The notes under the pieces were generated by a model. That model ran no database searches and was not told where the DNA came from. It saw nothing but the letters and a program-made list of their open reading frames with translations. A stretch of 64,000 nt of DNA from Angiostrongylus vasorum (taxonomy: Eukaryota > Nematoda > Chromadorea > Rhabditida > Metastrongylidae). This document shows positions 1 through 12,754 of the stretch, one piece after another; the first letter of the stretch is position 1; each line of letters begins with the position of its first letter. The stretch is from the NCBI GenBank assembly GCA_018806985.1, contig JADANN010000437.1, forward strand, positions 646,501-710,500. The letters are read 5' to 3'. Position numbers and translations under genes: made by a program.

Positions 1-433
1 TTTGAGTTATTGAACGAACAACTGGAGTGCATAAATGCATCCAACAGAAACCGAAGGGAAATTGGCTTCCATTTTTTGAATGCTAAAATTAACCCTTCCG
101 GAAACGGTTACATCAGCAAATGGTGGCGAAGGTAACAAAACATTGGTTCATCACGTCTCCTCTCACACTTTACAAACAAAAAAGCGTGCTAATGAGAAAC
201 AGGTTTCTAAAAGTCACCAGCATGTATACAGGAAGAGAGCAGACTGAGTAATCCCGGAAATTGGTGCATCAAATAGCCATTTCCAATGGCTACGAAGCTG
301 TAGCTCCTCGGAATATGTATTAAGGTCCCGTTTCTCCTATCCTTCATTTATATCTAAACTAATGCAGCTATCGAACGTTGCTTAAAAAGGGCCGGCGTGG
401 AGAATTCTCTCACAATATCTCAAACTGATATTG
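1..433. other. Non-coding, nothing recognised
   Basis: No open frame of useful length and no recognisable repeat. The segment at about 407-432 resembles 992-1020 (both read ctcaca-aatatctca-a-tgatatt), so the SINE that follows may have inserted into an older repeat. Probably intronic or intergenic sequence 5' of the LATS kinase exons. Confidence 0.4.
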
Positions 434-718
434 CACGTGTGGCGCAGATGTCGGAGGCACCATGCGACACACACATGGGATCGGTCCCCGCGCCCTTGGC
501 TCACTAAGCCCTTCATTCTTCCGGGGTTGACAAATTAGTTATCAGACTTGTCTGGGAGGATAGCAGTACTTGCTCGACATATCGATGGACCACAGCGAGT
601 CATTGTAAAGGCCAAATATGCATTCATTTATCTCCAACAATGCTTAATAAGGGCGAATGCGTGATGCGTCCCTCAGGGACTGATCAACTCCGAGAGCTTT
701 ATCCATTTATCCTTTATG
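434..718 (+). repeat. SINE-A copy (tRNA-derived)
   Basis: First of about fifteen copies of a 280-bp element. The head resembles a tRNA with internal polymerase III boxes: an A-box-like cgtgtggcgcag and a B-box-like ggatcggtccc. A central block around ttgacaaattagttatcagacttgtctgg follows, then a tail gagagctttatccattta. It carries the usual tRNA-SINE parts. No protein is encoded. Confidence 0.8.
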
Positions 719-2217
719 GAGAATTCGGCACCAGTGATAGAAATACTACGAGACAGTCAGATGCCGTCCGGTCCGCAATAACCTATATGATCTATGCACA
801 ATGCAAAATTGCATAATTTTTGCCAAACGGTAGAAATGATGATTGCGTAAGCTCAGGTACGTTCTGTTTTAACTTTTATAAAGCTTGCGGTGATGTATAT
901 TTTGTAAAAGGGGGTAGGCTAATCTGTGTGAGAATAAAAGATCACCACCAAAAATGAGCAGCAAAGAGGAGCGCCTTTTGATCAGTCGTGGTCTCACACA
1001 ATATCTCAGATTGATATTTTAACGTGAGGGAGTCTTATTATCTTTCCATGTGGACTTTGTGCGGTTGATGTCCACGTGGAACACTCAGTGGAGAAGACGC
1101 GATTAATTTTACGTTTCGAATTTTTTCTGTTGAAGTTATGGAGGTATTTGGTTGACAATGTTGCAGTTGACCTGAACTTTCCAGGCTATTAAGAAACCGA
1201 AATTCGCAGTAATGTCATTTGTTATGGATAAATAAATACTATAGTAATGAGTTCCTATGTTCTTATCAAAAACTTCTATGGCAACTTCGTTTAAGCTGAG
1301 TAGTTTAGAAAAGTATAACTAATAAAGTTAAAAAAAATAACTGCAACCAATATAAAGTAAACAATGACTTATGTATACGATTGGTCTGATCAGTCAGTCC
1401 TTTTCTTCTATCGCTTTTCGACCAGCTGACTAGAAGTGCGCACATCATGGGTGGACTGGTTAAGAAGTAACCATGAACTCTTGAGTGAGAGGCTCCTCTT
1501 TTTCACATTTCTTTAGAGTTCTTGAAGCAGGAATAGGATCTCTAGCATGGGTCTAGATTTTCTGTGGGTTTGTATCACATGGTCCTATCATAAGTAGTCG
1601 AGTCTTGAAGGGAATACTTAGCTGTTGAAGGAAAAAGAAAAACATGGAAGTAATCTAGTTAAGTGTACTAATAGTTAGGTAACTCGTATTTACATCTCGT
1701 TCTGGTCTTGGCACTTCTTTCATAAACTCTGAGATGAGAGAGATATTTAACAATTCCTTCGATTCGTTGTTTCAACCGCCATACACAGAGGTAAGTAGTG
1801 CGATTTGTATAGAAGCCCGACTGAAGTTTGCCTCTCCCGCCTTTTAACCTTGCCACAATGTCCAGTGCTGGTTGAACGTGGTTTTCCTTATTTCCATCTG
1901 AAATGAGCTTTCCAGGTGTTTGCCACAGGTAATCGCCGACCCTTATGGGTTGAAGAGTTGTTGTTCCATTGATTGGCTTCAGTGGTCGTTAATCGTTAAG
2001 GATATGTAATTGTAACTCATGAAAATAGAACATGTTATAAAGAAGTGCCCAATAGTTTAAGATTCTTAGTGGTTTGTTAGGACAGCGCTGGACTGCCCTA
2101 ATTCAGTTTTAGTACTCATTTTGTATACCTTCAATGAACGTATACCTGCAGTAGTTATTGTAATTCCTTCTATTAGTGTAATAATTGATATTATCAACAT
2201 TTAGCATCTATTTAAAG
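719..2217. other. Non-coding; probable intron 5' of the kinase exons
   Basis: Apart from the partial duplicate at about 992-1020 I see no exon with acceptor, donor and a protein-like frame. Because the first recognised kinase exon (2218) opens with a split codon, coding sequence must lie upstream of it. None was found here, so the N-terminal half of the gene is probably outside the window. Confidence 0.4.
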
Positions 2218-5200
2218 GTATATGCGACTTCGACGACAGAAGATGAACAAGGACATGTTCGAAGTTCTACAGCATATTGGTGTCGGTGCTTTTGGACGAG
2301 TTTCCCTCGTTAGGAAGGTAATTTATGAAATAGACTACTCATTGATATTCTTTTTGCAATTTTTTATGATTGTACCATTTTTATTTCATTCCTGTTATCA
2401 TTCATCCGTTCTTGTTAAAAGAGATTTCCACAGTTATCGAAATTTTTTTTGCTCTCCTTCTTTTAGAAAGATTCTGGCCAAGTTTATGCTATGAAGAGCT
2501 TACTGAAGCAAGATGTGATCATGAAACAACAGGTATGGGACTGTACTGTGGAGAATTTGATTACCTGTTATGGTAGAAACTGTTCGTGCTTGCACTATTT
2601 AATTTTTAAGTGAAAAAAAATGAGCAAGATTTTATCCATTCTACTTTCAATGGCGAGAATCTAACCTGTTCGTAAGCAATATCTTCATTTAGTGTTAGGC
2701 AACAAATTTATTCCTTGCCGATGTTAACCGTTCGTTTTATTGGTGAAATGCTAACTAGATTGTTTTTGTTTTATTTTTATACAACCTGTCTTCACGTCTA
2801 CTGTGCGGATCGCAGCACTTCTCACATTTGATTCGTTTCCTCGCATCCATCATCCACTATGATTTTCCAACTTTTACGTGTGACTTCGGCTACTGCTTGA
2901 GGATCTTCATTTCATCCTGAATGTCGTCTTCCTGGACTCCTGAGATAGCCAGACTGGAGCATTCCCAGTTCGACTGCAGAAAGTGATTTTTTGCTGGACA
3001 AGTCCGGTACCAATTTCACGACCACGGAGACATGAGGAACTTAGTGAGTTGTGGGGCTGGAGGTAGATCGAAGCGGCACCGTGCTCGCGGTGATCCTCAT
3101 CACGACTATTGTGCAGAACGCCCCGTTAACTAGTTGAGAAATCCATCGTGGTTTTCGGTTTTTTGTTGCTGTTTAGTCTTCACCATTATAAGTATAGTTC
3201 CACAGACGAGTTGGAGAAAGCATGTGTTTTATCATGTTCTTATTAGATCCTTTTCTTATTTTGTAGAGTAAACGACGAGGCATAATACGTAAACGCGTTT
3301 CCTAGCTGATTTCACCGTAATCAGGACGACTAGAGAGGGTACGGCTGGGAACTGCAGGCACAGTATGGCTGGAGGACCTATAGCAACATTTCGAAAACAA
3401 CGGTATGCCAGGAGGGCTCCACTTGTCCTTAGATGACCATAGCATCAATACAAGCTGTTTCGTTCAAAAGCTACTTTGAAAATTATTACTTATTTGGATA
3501 CTTGGTTGGATGGCCCGTTTTCACTGGATTTGCCGGCCCCAGCATAATTTCCATTCGCCGGAGATTTGCTGGTTTAAGCGTTGCTGTTCCCTGGAGTCCC
3601 GAGGACAGCTTGGCCAAAGTCTGCCCCAATTTTTAAAATTGTATTTCGGAACTTTTTTTTTACCAGTTGTGTTCAGTTTCTCTGTATATTTACTTCTTGC
3701 CAGTGATTTCAAGTATGACTATTATACGAGAAATACAGTGCTTCTTATTGGAGATTGTCATGTTTTAACTCGATTAAGGCAGCGCATGTGAAAGCAGAAC
3801 GCGACATACTTGCCGAAGCCGACTCTCCATGGATTGTGAAACTGTTCTTTTCGTTTCAAGATGATCGATGTCTATATTTTGTTATGGAATATGTACCGGG
3901 AGGCGATATGATGCAATTACTCATCAACAAAGGAGTGTTTGAAGAAAAGCTGGCACGGTTGGTAATATTTGTGTATAAACTTTCTTTTCTGGAATTCCAC
4001 AACTCGACCGCTAATTTTTTAGCTTAACCTATTATAAAAACTGATGTTAAGACTCTACTATTTTTTTTCCTTCAAACTTTTGAGTACTCTGTTACGGAGA
4101 TTTTCTCATATAAAATTCATATTTCCATTTTTGGATGAGGGCAGAAAGTTGATTCGATGACGAACTTTCATATCTTCTGTGGTATGGAGAGCTTCGGGCT
4201 TATATACTGGAAAAGCTCTCATACTCCATGTGCCGTTGTTATTTTCATCATCACTATCTCTTCATCTCATTCATATTTCTCCCTATTTCTTTATCTTATA
4301 TATCTTTGATAAAGATAAGCATTACATCAGTGTTTTTCCAAGTTCGAGATTTTGAAGCATGTTGTGTCCATAAGTTGGATGTTTTGAAATTTATGGTATT
4401 TTCCAGATTCTACATTGCTGAACTTACGTGCGCCATCGATTATGTGCATTCATTAGGATTCATCCATCGTGATATTAAGCCAGACAACATTTTAATTGAT
4501 CAACAAGGCCATATAAAACTAACCGACTTCGGACTTTGTACCGGACTGCGCTGGACGCACGACAGAAGGTACGTACAATACTTGAGTGGAATCTGTGAAT
4601 CAACAAAGCCTCACCCAGAGCGTAGTTTGTTCCTCATCGCTACTCTCATCCAGTCCTCACCGAGCTCTTTTGCTATTATGTTTCAATATCCATTCCATTA
4701 TATAATCTCCGATTCTTGTTTTGTCTTTTTTCTCATTCTTACTTAATTCAAATTTCTAATAGTTTGTGAAAGCAATCCGTTTCATCGTATCTATCGTCAA
4801 CAGAAGTCTTTGAATTTGGTTGTGGGTTCGACTCCTTGAAGATCTTGGTTTTCTGTACGAATGTTCTTGAATGCTTCTGGTGTGGATTCCTTTCAAAATC
4901 CTAAAATAGCCGTGTTACGGCGTTCCCAGGTCATCACTATTTGCAGTAATCAGTGATTTGAGAGGATCTTCTGAGATATATCTGATGCAAATTCCCTGAC
5001 CCCAGAGGGATAAGAGATTTGTTTGGTCTCTTGCGGAGCCGAGCCAGGCCCCTGCGCCTGTTAGACAACGTCACTACCATTGCGCTGTATTGCGAGCCAC
5101 TTCGTCGAATAAGCATGGATAATGGAATGTTTTATTGATGTCGACCTATTTAATATCTTCGTTCAAAGGAACCACGACGAAATGTTTTCCACGTAAAAGG

Positions 5201-8200
5201 AGTTTAGAATCTTCACTAGAACGGTTTTGAGAAAAGTTTGGTCAAGGCACTGGAACGATATCGCTCCATCTCAAGTTGATTGGAAAACGATAAAGTTTGT
5301 TAAGTGTATTTCACACGGTCTTAAAACTGCCAGAGACCATGACACTGAGGAAGCTAAAACTCATTGTTTCTTGGGGGTTACCAGAAAACTATGTTTGCAT
5401 CAAATTACTATTTCTGATGAGAAATAGATGTTGGACAACGATCGGCGGTCCTGAGCGTAACAGTTGCATTCCGAGGGCAGCCCACGATGAAGACTAAGGT
5501 GAACTTACGGCGTAGTTGACGATGGTCTCTATTTAGTGGTCGATAGTCGGCGACATCCACGACGACTTTCAAAATGTTTGGAAACTTGACACTACAATAG
5601 TGTTGCATTGAAATCGAAACTATGCGTTGAGAAATAGACTTAGTAATGAACCGAAAGTAGGAGGGTCAACCTGGTCTGCTGCACAACATTGTGCGGGGTT
5701 CCCAGCTGGTTTTTCAGGAGCTGAATAAGTTGGAAGATAAGAGCCTGCCTCACCCGCTTTCATATTCAAACACTATATCATCAGATCACTGCCATCTTCA
5801 GACATTCGGATAATTGCTGCAACGAGAAATCACTCTTCAGTCAAGAAGTGCTTAAAAGAAGAAGTGCTTCGATGACTTTAGTTCGGTCTTGAAAACAAAG
5901 TTTTCATGTATATAAAACGTTTACACTAGTAGCTCGTAAGTGAAAGTGTGTCGATTACGTTGATTCTTCTGTCGATTTACATCTCCTGGTTCTATTTTAA
6001 AAAAATTGTTGGGCCTCGAAGTTTTCTTCGAAGGCAGATCATTTTTAAGTATAAATTATGGTTGTTAACACTCGAATCAAACCTAATCCATGAACATTTA
6101 ACGTTCACTGAAACACAATATGTCATACACTTTCTCTGATCTTGTGTAGTTCTTGGATGTAGGTAGTATGGCGAGCTTTCCAGATTATTTCTTGAGTGAC
6201 AAAGCTAAAAAATCGGACATTTTGCTGTTTTTGAGCAATATCCTTGCTCATTCAAGGTATTACGGTCCCGAAAACGACTCAGAGCCATCGCATGTTCGAG
6301 TTGATTCATTTTCGCTGCCACCTGATGTTGCTGCTGTTGAGCAAAACATGAAGGTATTACGTGTGGTTAATGAAGAGATGCTTAGAATGATTTTTATTGA
6401 GAATATAGTGGTACTAAAGTGGATGGTACTCATGACTTATGTAGTTTTATCCATGATTTAAAATTGACTTTACTGTGTTGTTGAACTGTCTGCAGTAATG
6501 TGTCCTTCAGAAAATGAACAAGGTTTTCATTAATTACAAGTTTTGCTACTAAATAAATGGCTGGGCTTGCTCTATTCCTTCACTGTAATCTATACGATTT
6601 GTAATCCAAAAAATCTCCAACAGATATGTTGATTCGTAGTAATTTAAGGTGCTCAATATTCGTCATCAAAAAAAGCGTGACCAGGCGCATTCAGTCGTTG
6701 GAACAGGAAACTACATGGCGCCGGAAGTCATTTTGAAGATCGGTAAGTTCCACCGGATTGAAACTCTGTTCGACAGCACTTTTCGTTTTAATTGCTTCAG
6801 GCATTCTGTGTCCAATAATTATCCTAAATTAGCGCAGTGTCCTTTAGCGCTGTACATTTACCTTCTTTATTACTCTTTTTTTTTATTTTCAAGTGTAATT
6901 TTGTGCGTATATTTTTTCTACCGTAGACACGTGAGTTAATATATTCTTCTGCTTAGTTTGAATTTTAATGTGAAAAATGTCTTATGATGCAATTAAAGTT
7001 GACTATAGTTGCGGAACGGGCGCGTGTGGCGCAGTGGTTGGAGGCGCTACTGCGACACAGACGTGGAATCGATCCCCGCGCCAATGGTTCGCCAAGCTTT
7101 CCATCCTTCCGGAGTCGGCAAATTGGTATCAAACTTGTCTGGAAGGATAGCAGCACTTGCTCGATACGTCGGTAGGCCACCGCGAGTCATTGTAAAGGCC
7201 GGATATGCATTCAGTCACCTCCAACGATACTTAATGAAGTCGAATGCATGGCGTATCCCTCAAGGATTGATAAACGCCGAGAGCGTTATCGTTTTATCCT
7301 TTTATTTTCGTGGAAAGAAATGGATTGAGTTATCAAGTTGAAAATGAGGCTTCTTGTGCAAAATAGCTTTTTTGTGGCAGCGAAGCTGATGGCTTCCCAT
7401 CGGTGAAGCAGCGGAAGTATAGAAACGTGAGCGAATAAATGGAGTAAATTTTTCATCCATTTTTCCTAGTAGATGCAAAAAGAGAACGTTAAGTTGAATA
7501 ATGAGGAAAAATCCAGTAATTGGAACGTGAACAGCATTGTTTCAGGTCATACACAGCTCTGTGACTGGTGGTCAGTAGGTGTTATACTGTACGAGATGGT
7601 CTTTGGACGGCCACCGTTCATGTCCATGAATGATGATCCAGCAGAGACACAGTATAAGGTGCTGGTGCTTGTGAGCCATAGCTTTTGTAACAATTTTGAA
7701 AATTCCTTTTAGGTAATCTCGCCATTAGTGGGCGACTTATATTGTTTTTTAGAATCGCCCTTAAAGAGCTGACTAACTGAAGAGCTGACGGTTATTCCGA
7801 TTTTTATAACCCTATATGTGAACAACGTACGGGTTGTTTCGCTCCCTAAAAACCCTGACAATGGAAAAACAGCTATGAAGAAGACGAATTCGCCGATTGT
7901 GAACCGAAAAACGCGTTGACAATGCTGTCTGTTCGTCAAGGACTGTTCATAAGGAATGATGACTTGGACCTCATTCGATAGTTGAATGGCCCATCATCAC
8001 GAAGAATCGTGCGGGTTTCAACACATCCTCTACCTGGTTGACGGTTTGCTGGTTAGGCAAGATCTCCTTAGCTTGGAGTCCTGAGGTGGCTGTAATAGGA
8101 TTTTTTAATGTCGACACCACTTGAAGTCTTCGAGTCGGATGGGGATTTGTCACGTTGCGATTCTGTCTTGTTACCATGAAGTAATTCCCGGTATTGGTTC

Positions 8201-8345
8201 ACTTTAGTTCGGCCAATGTATATTATAGAAGTTTTGGGTTCTATCTCAGATTGTGGGACCCTGAATAAGGGATAAAACCCTTACTTTACACCACTGAATT
8301 CGACCCGGGTGAGATAAAACGGTAAACCTTTGTAACCGTATTATG

Positions 8346-8397
<52 letters not shown>

Positions 8398-9159
8398 GTA
8401 TAAATATATATTTAGTACTTTATAAAAGAGTATGATATAAAAGAGAAGAATGGCAACTTTTGTGTAATTTAATGCTGTTGACATAGTGGCAAACGGTTAT
8501 ATGGTTGTTTTCGGAAGCGTCTGGTACTATTTAATTTGATACAAAACTGTGTATATTTTCGTTGTCGTTCGTGGTTTCTTCATACGAAAGTTCTGACTAG
8601 TCATCAGTCGGTTCCCTGAAGTTCTGAAAATTGCTAATAATGATGAACAGTGGTGAAATTGTGAGCTGGATGCTGATAAATGGGTTTCCTGGACTTGCCC
8701 CAACTTTATGAAGCACAAAAGGTAGTGTTCTCATACAGGTAACCAGAATCTCAGTCTCGTCGAATTCTTCAAATTAGTGTCTTTTTAATAGTTCCCATAT
8801 TCAAATGCAGTTTTCACCCACTTGGAACGTATAACCTCTATTTTTTAAAAACATGTTGAGTACAAAATTTGATGTCAATGTCAGTCGTGTGTGTGAACCA
8901 TGAAATTCATTCAGATCATCAACTGGTCACGGTTCTTGGACGTCTCGCCTCGTGCAGGGGGTGGACATCTGTCATGCGATTGCATTTTGTTCATTCAACG
9001 TCTTTGTTGTGATCGGAGTAATCGAATTGGATCGAATGGAGCTCGTGAAGTGATGGACCATCCATGGTTTCGGGTTAGTGTCTTTTTTTATTTTTTTCCA
9101 GTGAAATATAACAGTTGAAGTTTGACAGGTTCTTTTTTCCACTGGATAACATCTCTCTC

Positions 9160-9206
<47 letters not shown>

Positions 9207-10289
9207 GTATATATATATGTGTATGTATGTATATATGTATATACAAAATGTTCTCTAGATATATTTACACACATAAGTATATATTTAAATGTTCTCCACA
9301 TCGTTTTGAGTGACGTGAGTCATGAAGTATGGAAGACAAAATCCTCAACAGTAACATATCGTAATGGAATTCCTCGTCGCATTAAATGAATGTGTATTCT
9401 TTGGGTAGAATGATTCACGGTTGTCATTTGATAGCAAAGTTTATTACATTCTTCGCAGACCGTCCTAGATTAGCTATCACTGGCGTGATAGATGACTTAA
9501 TTAGTTGGGTGTGAGATCTATCAACAGGTGCAACCGTGTAAGCCCGAATTGGCGCCTTCCGCCATTTTCGTATGAGTTCTAATTTAACCATCATATGGCA
9601 TATCGACTGCTATGGGAAACAGAGTTGCATGCAATGGAAGTTTTTAAATTTTCGGTTTGTATTTCTTTTTTTACAGGGGGATTGACTTTAAAAATCTGCG
9701 ATCCACACGTGCTGAGTTCATTCCTAGAGTTGAACACGCCGAGGATACGTCCAATTTTGAGGCAATTGAGGTCTGTTAACGTTCGAATGGTTCTCCTAAT
9801 TATCGTTATTCACGCTTTTCAACCTCGATGTTTTTAAACCGTAATTCCTGTTCTCATCCACTTCTTTGACTATTGAAAACAGTGAAATGAGGGTTTCGGG
9901 AATAAGGAAGGCTGATTATTGATGAATGAGCTTTCCGGATCATCTTTTTCTGATGGCCTTCTGGTTTTCGCCTGTCTATAGGTGAAACGAGTGTAAAATT
10001 AGAGGCTGTGACCTTCTTTTATTTTTCTTTTCTCGAAAAATGATCATCAACTTTTTGCCTCATGTGCCACTCTTTCCAGATAAGCGAGTCGCCATTCGAA
10101 ACGCTGGGTAAGCGGGCGCCAAACAATCCGGCATTCTATGAATTCACGTTCCGACACTTCTTTGACACTGACGGACAAGGTTGTCCAAGCCTTCGACCGC
10201 CGCAGAAGCGGCCACCTCTAGCACCGCTTTTCGAAGGAATAGGAGCTCGGCATGAAGCTGCAAGCAGCTCTGAGTCAATCGTCATTTAA
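2218..10289 (+). CDS. wts-1: LATS/Warts serine/threonine kinase (Hippo pathway), C-terminal part
   Basis: AGC/NDR-family kinase that phosphorylates the YAP/Yorkie co-activator. Exons: 2218-2317, 2467-2532, 3779-3957, 4407-4568, 6257-6353, 6649-6742, 7546-7658, 8915-9073 (or 9066), 9677-9770, 10080-10289. All junctions but one keep phase. Motifs in order: glycine loop GVGAFG; catalytic Lys in [43 protein letters not shown]; a family-typical insert after RWTHD; activation site [28 protein letters not shown]-like EDTSNF; and the C-terminal hydrophobic motif [10 protein letters not shown] with its regulatory Thr. The stop is at 10287-10289. The MOB-binding region begins just before 2218, so the 5' part is missing from the window. 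The exon 8/9 junction is one nucleotide out of phase if FR is kept (see findings). About 422 codons are visible. The family call is firm. Confidence 0.95.
2775..3125 (-). repeat. SINE-B copy in wts-1 intron 2
   Basis: Second tRNA-headed family, read on the - strand. A tRNA-like head at about 3125-3060 has an A-box-like ctgcacaatagtcgtg and B-box-like gcttcgatctac. It is followed by a block reading gaaattggtaccggacttgtcc, which is related to the central block of SINE-A. It aligns along its length with 41745-42122. Confidence 0.65.
3485..3640 (+). repeat. R3 repeat, partial copy
   Basis: Shares ggccccagcataat, ccgga/cggagatttgctgg and tccc-gag-cag-ttggccaaagtct with 40945-41330 and, more loosely, 12755-13115. 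Only the left part is present. No coding potential. Confidence 0.6.
4780..5110 (-). repeat. Diverged SINE-B copy in wts-1 intron 4
   Basis: Weakly similar to 2775-3125: the order cgttcccag, gcagtaatcagtgattt, ctgaccccagagg, cactaccattgcgctgtat is kept. The last segment is the complement of a tRNA-like A box. Old copy. Confidence 0.45.
7018..7304 (+). repeat. SINE-A copy in wts-1 intron 6
   Basis: Well-preserved copy: cgcgtgtggcgcagtggttgg head, tcgatcccc B box, gtcggcaaattggtatcaaac central block, and the gccgagagcgttatc tail. It lies between the exons at 6742 and 7546 in the sense orientation. Confidence 0.85.
8345..8412. repeat. (TA)n microsatellite
   Basis: About 30 TA units with a few substitutions, in wts-1 intron 7. 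Pure low-complexity sequence. Confidence 0.95.
9161..9245. repeat. (TA)n microsatellite
   Basis: A second TA tract grading into TATG units, in the intron after the exon at 8915. Confidence 0.95.
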
Positions 10290-10869
10290 TGCGCTACACA
10301 AAAAGAAGTTTTTATAGAGGCAACTGTTGCTGTAATCACTTCCAATGCGATATCCTCTTCATGCGCAATTGTTCCCTATGGCGCTAAGTTACCATTGCAG
10401 TTTCCGTCGCCAGAGAGTCCTCCAACCGTAGTGAAACGAAGCCAATATGTTTGTTGGCGAATCAGAATTGGCTTGTTAGGCCTATGATGGAGATGCTTAA
10501 TAGAAATTCAGACACGCGTTTCTTATGCGATCAAAGCTGCTAGCTCGAAAGCTGTCACCTTTTATCCTATGATAGGTCCAAATCTCATATCCTGTGGTAT
10601 GAAGCTATCAGGATTTGATCACTGTGTTTTTAAGAGCTCGTACTCAAAGATTTAAAATTTTCGCTTCACTTTATCCCTATATTCATTTTGTAAATTTAGC
10701 GGAACATCCGAGACGAAGAAAGTAGACATAAGTTCTAGAAAAGTTCGCTCTTACCACTGGACTGACTCGACCATGAATAATCTCGCTTTTTTCTCTGTTG
10801 TGTTAAAAATAGTTCACGTTTTACGTGGGTGCACGCTGACAATGACATGCTATTCTCAACATTTCCATG
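10290..10869 (+). other. wts-1 3' untranslated/flanking sequence
   Basis: No AATAAA occurs soon after the wts-1 stop. The first exact one is at 11301. No other structure is recognised in this stretch. Confidence 0.35.
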
Positions 10870-12030
10870 TTAGCTACGGTAGGTATGACACGGGTACGGT
10901 ATCTCAGGATTCGTCGAATTCTGATAGATAATGTTCTTCAGCTCCAGCGTTTCCCATGGGTAGCTTTCAGAGTTTTCGACGACGTTCGTGACATTGAACA
11001 GTGCGCCTGCGTGCAAGATGAGTGTCGATTGTTCGCTAGAGCACAACGGTAGTTTACCAGTCGGCGTTCTTATTTGTTTCCATCGTCAACTCTGAAAGCT
11101 TCCCTACATTCAGCATTCGTTTTCAGATTGTTCTACTTACGACATAAAAGATTATTTATTTAGAACATGTACATGTAACATTAGTTACAAGCTAAAATTC
11201 ATGTTGTTATGCTCTGTTGACTGACATTTCAAGCGAGTTGAAGAGATTTGCCAATTTTAATGTGTATATTGCTCAATCATATATGGAAAGTACCTGAATG
11301 AATAAAACTTATAAAATGCTTATTTGTGTTTTGGGATCTGATGTCCTCTTCCTGAACATAAAAAGTACTTAGAGTCTTAATTTTTTAAAGTACCCAATGA
11401 TATCGAGTATAGGCCAGCAACATCCTTTCAGTGGATGCTGTGTTACTTTTTTTTCCTTCCAATCGTATTTACTTACATCGGATTTGGATAGTGCGCAGCT
11501 ACTATTCAAATTACTTTCCCTCATCTTCTGAAGGGAGTATACATTTTTTCCCTCCATCGTTAGTTCTTCAGTTTTATAAAGGTCCTCAGACAATTGGTGT
11601 AAACGAAAAAAGATCGAACCTTCTGGCCTTGGTTTAGTTCAGTTTTAGTTTACTGTCTCTTTGGCTGGATGAAAACAGAAGGTTTTTTCTAGAACAGGTC
11701 ACCATCGCATGAGGATGAACTGAAGTTTGGGTGCTTTTCTTTCTGAGGAAATCTGAAACGTCAGAAGGGGGCAGTGCTAAGAGTCAAGGAAACCTTGCCA
11801 CCATCGTGGCCTTTGGACGTTATTACATTGGATTATGAATGTTTGGTATGTTCCATGGGCAAGAATGAAGACAAAGTAGAACACTGCCTCCCAGTAGTGT
11901 GGCTCATGAACATTCTTGGCAGGAATAACCAGCGAGAACGACCATGTAGCACGGAATAGAAAACAGTTTGCAAGGTACGCGTCGTATTTCCAGAATTTTG
12001 CATGAAATTGCTTTCGTAGTCTGGACAACT
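10870..12030 (-). other. Exon-like open segments, unassigned
   Basis: Three - strand segments read like protein. At 10870-11036, ending in a stop, the translation has NVTNVV and YQNSTNPEIP. At about 11456-11578 a stretch ends in LSKSD at a strong gtaagt donor. At 11777-12028 a segment contains WSFSLVIP and EAVFYFVFILAHGTYQTF. The donor and acceptor phases I tested do not join them into one frame, and the + strand is also partly open. They could be decayed exons, exons of a gene I cannot assemble, or chance. Confidence 0.2.
11301..11306 (+). terminator. AATAAA, possible wts-1 polyadenylation signal
   Basis: First exact AATAAA after the wts-1 stop, about 1 kb downstream. Such a 3' UTR would be long for a nematode, so a variant hexamer closer to the stop is also possible. 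Confidence 0.3.
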
Positions 12031-12058
12031 TTCATGTTAAAATATGAAGTTGTCTATA

Positions 12059-12190
12059 AATGAACCAAATCCTTGCCAAAATAGCAATGGCTACGGGTTT
12101 TCTATCCCTCTTCTCGTGGAACACCTATGTTGGGATGGTGGGAAAATTGAAATGGGTGGTCCTTTGGTTAATGATTATTATTCTCTGGTA
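12059..12190 (+). other. Membrane-segment-like frame ending at a donor
   Basis: From ATG 12059 the frame reads MNQILAKIAMATGF and then a very hydrophobic stretch with WVVLWLMIIILW, ending at a consensus donor tctg|gtaagc at about 12189. No partner exon was identified. It may be the start of a small gene or chance. Confidence 0.2.
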
Positions 12191-12754
12191 AGCCACCAAC
12201 CTACGGAGCAGGAATTTGGTGCATATATCTCTTCGACTCTGTGGTTCTCTCAGCGCTGTTCTTTGAGACAGAGAGGTGAGCTGACACTTCAATCAGGTAG
12301 GAAACGTTTCATACCATCCACAGGACACTCGGACGTCATTCTTTGAAGTCTTGACCACCTACGTCTAGCCGGAATTTGCAGCGCAGATCTTCGACACCTA
12401 TCCCTTAGAGGCCCCATGAGAATATACGTCGATAGCGAAACACAGATAGGCGCGTCACGTAATAAGAAGAACAGGTGATAAATGGACGAAAATAACAATG
12501 AAGTGGACTCAGAGGGAATGCAAGCGCCTTCTTAGAAGACTACCCAAACAATGAACGGACGTGTTCATGGCTAACGCCAACCATTTCCATTCTCAGATGA
12601 AAACGATTTGAAAATTATGTGACAGTACTAGCTGACGTCACCATTTTTTAAAGCAATTCACAGCTGTGAATAACGAGACGCAAGAACGAAACACATGGAC
12701 GATGTAATAAACATTTACTACCCGTGAAGACAGCGGCTCATGTGTATAAATCCT

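Noticed and set aside
434..510. tRNA gene at the head of the SINE copies
   Set aside because: A- and B-box-like sequences are present, but the acceptor and anticodon stems do not pair and the same head recurs with the same downstream block at many sites. They are SINE promoters, not functional tRNAs.
720..740. gaattcggcaccag, resembling a cDNA-library adaptor
   Set aside because: The usual adaptor reads gaattcggcacgag. This differs in the key position and lies in continuous genomic sequence with no cloning junction, so coincidence is more likely than contamination.
9122..9313. Tyr-Ile repeat frame
   Set aside because: Translation of the (TA)n microsatellite in a wts-1 intron.
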